A stretch of 15,179 nucleotides of DNA, from contig UQMZ01000062.1 in NCBI GenBank assembly GCA_900542185.1, positions 1 to 15,179 on the forward strand. Direction: 5' to 3'. The notes beneath the pieces were generated by a model that saw only the letters and a program-made list of their open reading frames with translations, made no database searches and was not told the origin of the DNA. Below, one piece after another: positions 13,936 to 15,179 of this stretch (positions within the stretch are counted from its first letter, which is position 1; the number at the start of each line of letters is the position of its first letter). The position numbers were made by a program, and so were the translations under genes. The DNA comes from an uncultured Bacteroidales bacterium. Its GTDB lineage: Bacteria; Bacteroidota; Bacteroidia; Bacteroidales; Muribaculaceae.

Positions 13936-14556
13936 TTAGAAAATGTAAACGAGGTTAATCGCGGCCTTGGTGAGTCCGAAATAGTTGTGGTGGCCGTTGC
14001 CGGTCTTGCGGCCGCAGCCCGCGCATTCATATTGGTCGTATTTGCTGTATGTCCAGCCCACGCCTAACTCGGCCTCGAGGTTCCAGTGCTTGTGCAGCAG
14101 CCATGAATAACCGTATGCCACACCCACGCCGGCCATCCAGCCTTGATAGCGGTTGTCCTTCAGCTTCTTGAAGTTGGTGCCGAGAATGTTCATCGGCAGA
14201 TCCAGATGACCGAAGTTGAACTCGCCGCCCAGCGCATGGAAGCCTAAGAAATGTCCTCCCATCGCTTCACAAAACCAGTAGCGGGCCTCGGGCTGCACGA
14301 GCCAGTGCTTCCATCTTTTGCCGTCGTTTAATGACCAGGCATTGAGGTTGCCCGAAACGTCGATCGACCATTTGGGTGCCACACGCAGTTCGGCCCCTAT
14401 GTTGGCCGTCAGCGTGGCGTCGTACAGTAAGTTGGTCTTGATTCCAAACTGAGCTTGTGCCGGCAAGACTGTGAAAGCCATTGCTATGGCTGCAATCAGA
14501 GTGACTATGCGCCCCTTGTGATTGCCGTTAGTTGTTGTTCTGATGCTGTCAAGCAT
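13936..14556 (-). CDS. DUF3575 outer-membrane barrel-like protein
   Basis: The 206-residue protein has a signal peptide with a rather long N-terminal stretch (cleavage expected after AQA35). The mature protein begins QFGIKTNLLYDATLTANIG, the hallmark of DUF3575, followed by WKHWLVQPEARYWFCEAMGG (82-101), GHFLGFHALGGEFNFG and a last strand ending in VYIF with a terminal aromatic residue. Alternating hydrophobic segments suggest an eight-stranded-type outer-membrane barrel. A CAGC pair (Cys178, Cys181) lies in a loop before the last strand. An in-frame stop directly upstream fixes the ATG at 14556 as the first available start; AGGAGG lies about 20 bases upstream, too far for a standard ribosome site. 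It heads the fimbrial operon and likely serves in subunit export or fibre assembly; the exact role is not known to me. Confidence 0.9.
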   Translation of the reverse strand: MLDSIRTTTNGNHKGRIVTLIAAIAMAFTVLPAQAQFGIKTNLLYDATLTANIGAELRVAPKWSIDVSGNLNAWSLNDGKRWKHWLVQPEARYWFCEAMGGHFLGFHALGGEFNFGHLDLPMNILGTNFKKLKDNRYQGWMAGVGVAYGYSWLLHKHWNLEAELGVGWTYSKYDQYECAGCGRKTGNGHHNYFGLTKAAINLVYIF

Positions 14557-15179
14557 GCCTTATTGTTGTCTCAACCCTCCTGATTCCCCGACAGAGGTAT
14601 GTTAATTGTAAGAGCAGGAACCGGACTTACGTTTCGGACCGTCTGAATCTGAGGCTAACGCGCCTTGCTTGTTTTATAAATGGATTGTTAGCGTATGTTC
14701 GGACAGTAATGTGATGTAACGTAAGCGCTCTTGATTGTTATTGCCAGACATTGTGACTCTCCCCTTGGTTCCGGGGCGAGCGGGTTTGTTTTCTTTGCGA
14801 AAACGGGTTGTAAGTATTACACTGATGTGTGTCTTTTCTACTGATCTTCGGTTATCATGGTCCCTTATGACAACCGTTACAAGTTGTTATGGTTAAATAA
14901 AGAAAGCGCAGGAACCTTACTATCGTCGTTCCCCTTTAAAGGCTCTCGCATTGCCCGAATTAGTAGAACGACAACTGTAGAGCCTACGCTTGTACATGCA
15001 TCAATATTTACGTAGTTCCTTCTCGGAAACACATACGTACTATACATATCCCATGCGCATCTACCGTTGCTGATTCCTGACTAATTCTTTTTGGAATTTG
15101 CGAGATTCTTAAAGGTCAAGAACAAGGGCACAAGCCGAAATCCCGGTGCATGGATTTAGGGAAAAGTGTTAAATTTGCG
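14557..15179. other. Upstream region and probable leader of the fimbrial operon
   Basis: About 620 bases without a convincing gene on either strand. No exact TAnnTTTG box was found on the minus strand, so the operon promoter could not be located. The region contains several short inverted repeats: 14757-14780 (GC-rich, one mismatch), 14788-14804 (GTTTTC/GAAAAC), and an interleaved pair at 14925-14985. GCAGGAACC occurs at 14614-14622 and 14908-14916. The length fits a promoter plus long 5' leader or binding sites for a regulator encoded outside the window. Confidence 0.5.
15170..15177 (+). promoter_or_regulatory. Possible -7 element for a gene right of the window
   Basis: TAAATTTG matches the Bacteroidetes -7 consensus and is identical to the pheS box. 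It points rightward, away from the fimbrial operon, and would serve a divergent gene beyond 15179. No good -33 element is visible, and an eight-base AT-rich match can arise by chance. Confidence 0.4.

Noticed and set aside
14757..14804. Plus-strand terminator from the GC hairpin plus T-rich stretch
   Set aside because: The stem has a mismatch, the T-rich stretch is interrupted, and no plus-strand gene lies upstream that would need it.
14715..14881. TGTAACG/CGTTACA inverted repeat as borders of an invertible promoter
   Set aside because: Only seven bases match and flanking bases do not extend it; known invertible promoters in Bacteroides have longer repeats. No recombinase gene is in the window.

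Overview
The window looks like chromosomal DNA of a member of the Bacteroidales, possibly a Muribaculaceae-like gut commensal. The reasons are: promoter -7 elements of the Bacteroidetes TAnnTTTG type upstream of two genes; poor or missing Shine-Dalgarno sequences; lipoproteins with G/S-C lipoboxes; and a complete Mfa-type (type V) fimbrial operon with DUF3575 and DUF3868 genes at its head. Most of the DNA is roughly 50-57% GC. Two patches are clearly poorer in GC: the toxin-antitoxin-like pair and the 3' half of one fimbrial gene. The taxon is inferred, not proven.

Layout. (1) Positions 1-174 hold REP-like repeats, three tandem copies and one inverted copy; a truncated copy lies at 3146-3162. 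(2) Positions 385-1120 (+) hold an AT-rich two-gene unit: a zeta-toxin-like P-loop kinase overlapping a 62-residue partner. It has its own promoter and ends in a hairpin that may serve both strands. (3) Positions 1195-3047 (-) hold two housekeeping genes, pheS followed by nth, separated by an AT-rich inverted repeat. (4) Positions 3284-14556 (-) hold a seven-gene fimbrial operon. (5) Positions 14557-15179 hold a non-coding upstream region with several short inverted repeats, and a plus-strand -7 element at the right edge that probably serves a gene outside the window.

The fimbrial operon is transcribed right to left: a DUF3575 outer-membrane barrel-like protein, a DUF3868/OmpA-like/TPR protein, the major fimbrillin Mfa1, the Mfa2/FimB-type anchor, a fimbrillin-like lipoprotein with an extra C-terminal domain, a large lipoprotein ending in a C-type-lectin-like (DUF1566/Lcl-like) domain, and a second paralogous DUF4906-like lipoprotein. 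In the type V pilus model, subunits are exported as lipoproteins, cut after an arginine near the N terminus, and joined by strand exchange. Four of the five structural proteins carry an (N/T)-R-A motif 26-35 residues after the lipobox cysteine, as that model expects. Mfa2 would anchor the fibre, Mfa1 would form the shaft, and the three downstream proteins would be accessory or tip subunits. A GC-rich hairpin after mfa1 and a strong terminator after the last gene suggest graded expression.

The most interesting signals are a sharp base-composition break inside the 824-residue tip-like gene (suggesting a swapped adhesin domain), the toxin-first order of the zeta-like pair, and the shared arginine maturation motif.
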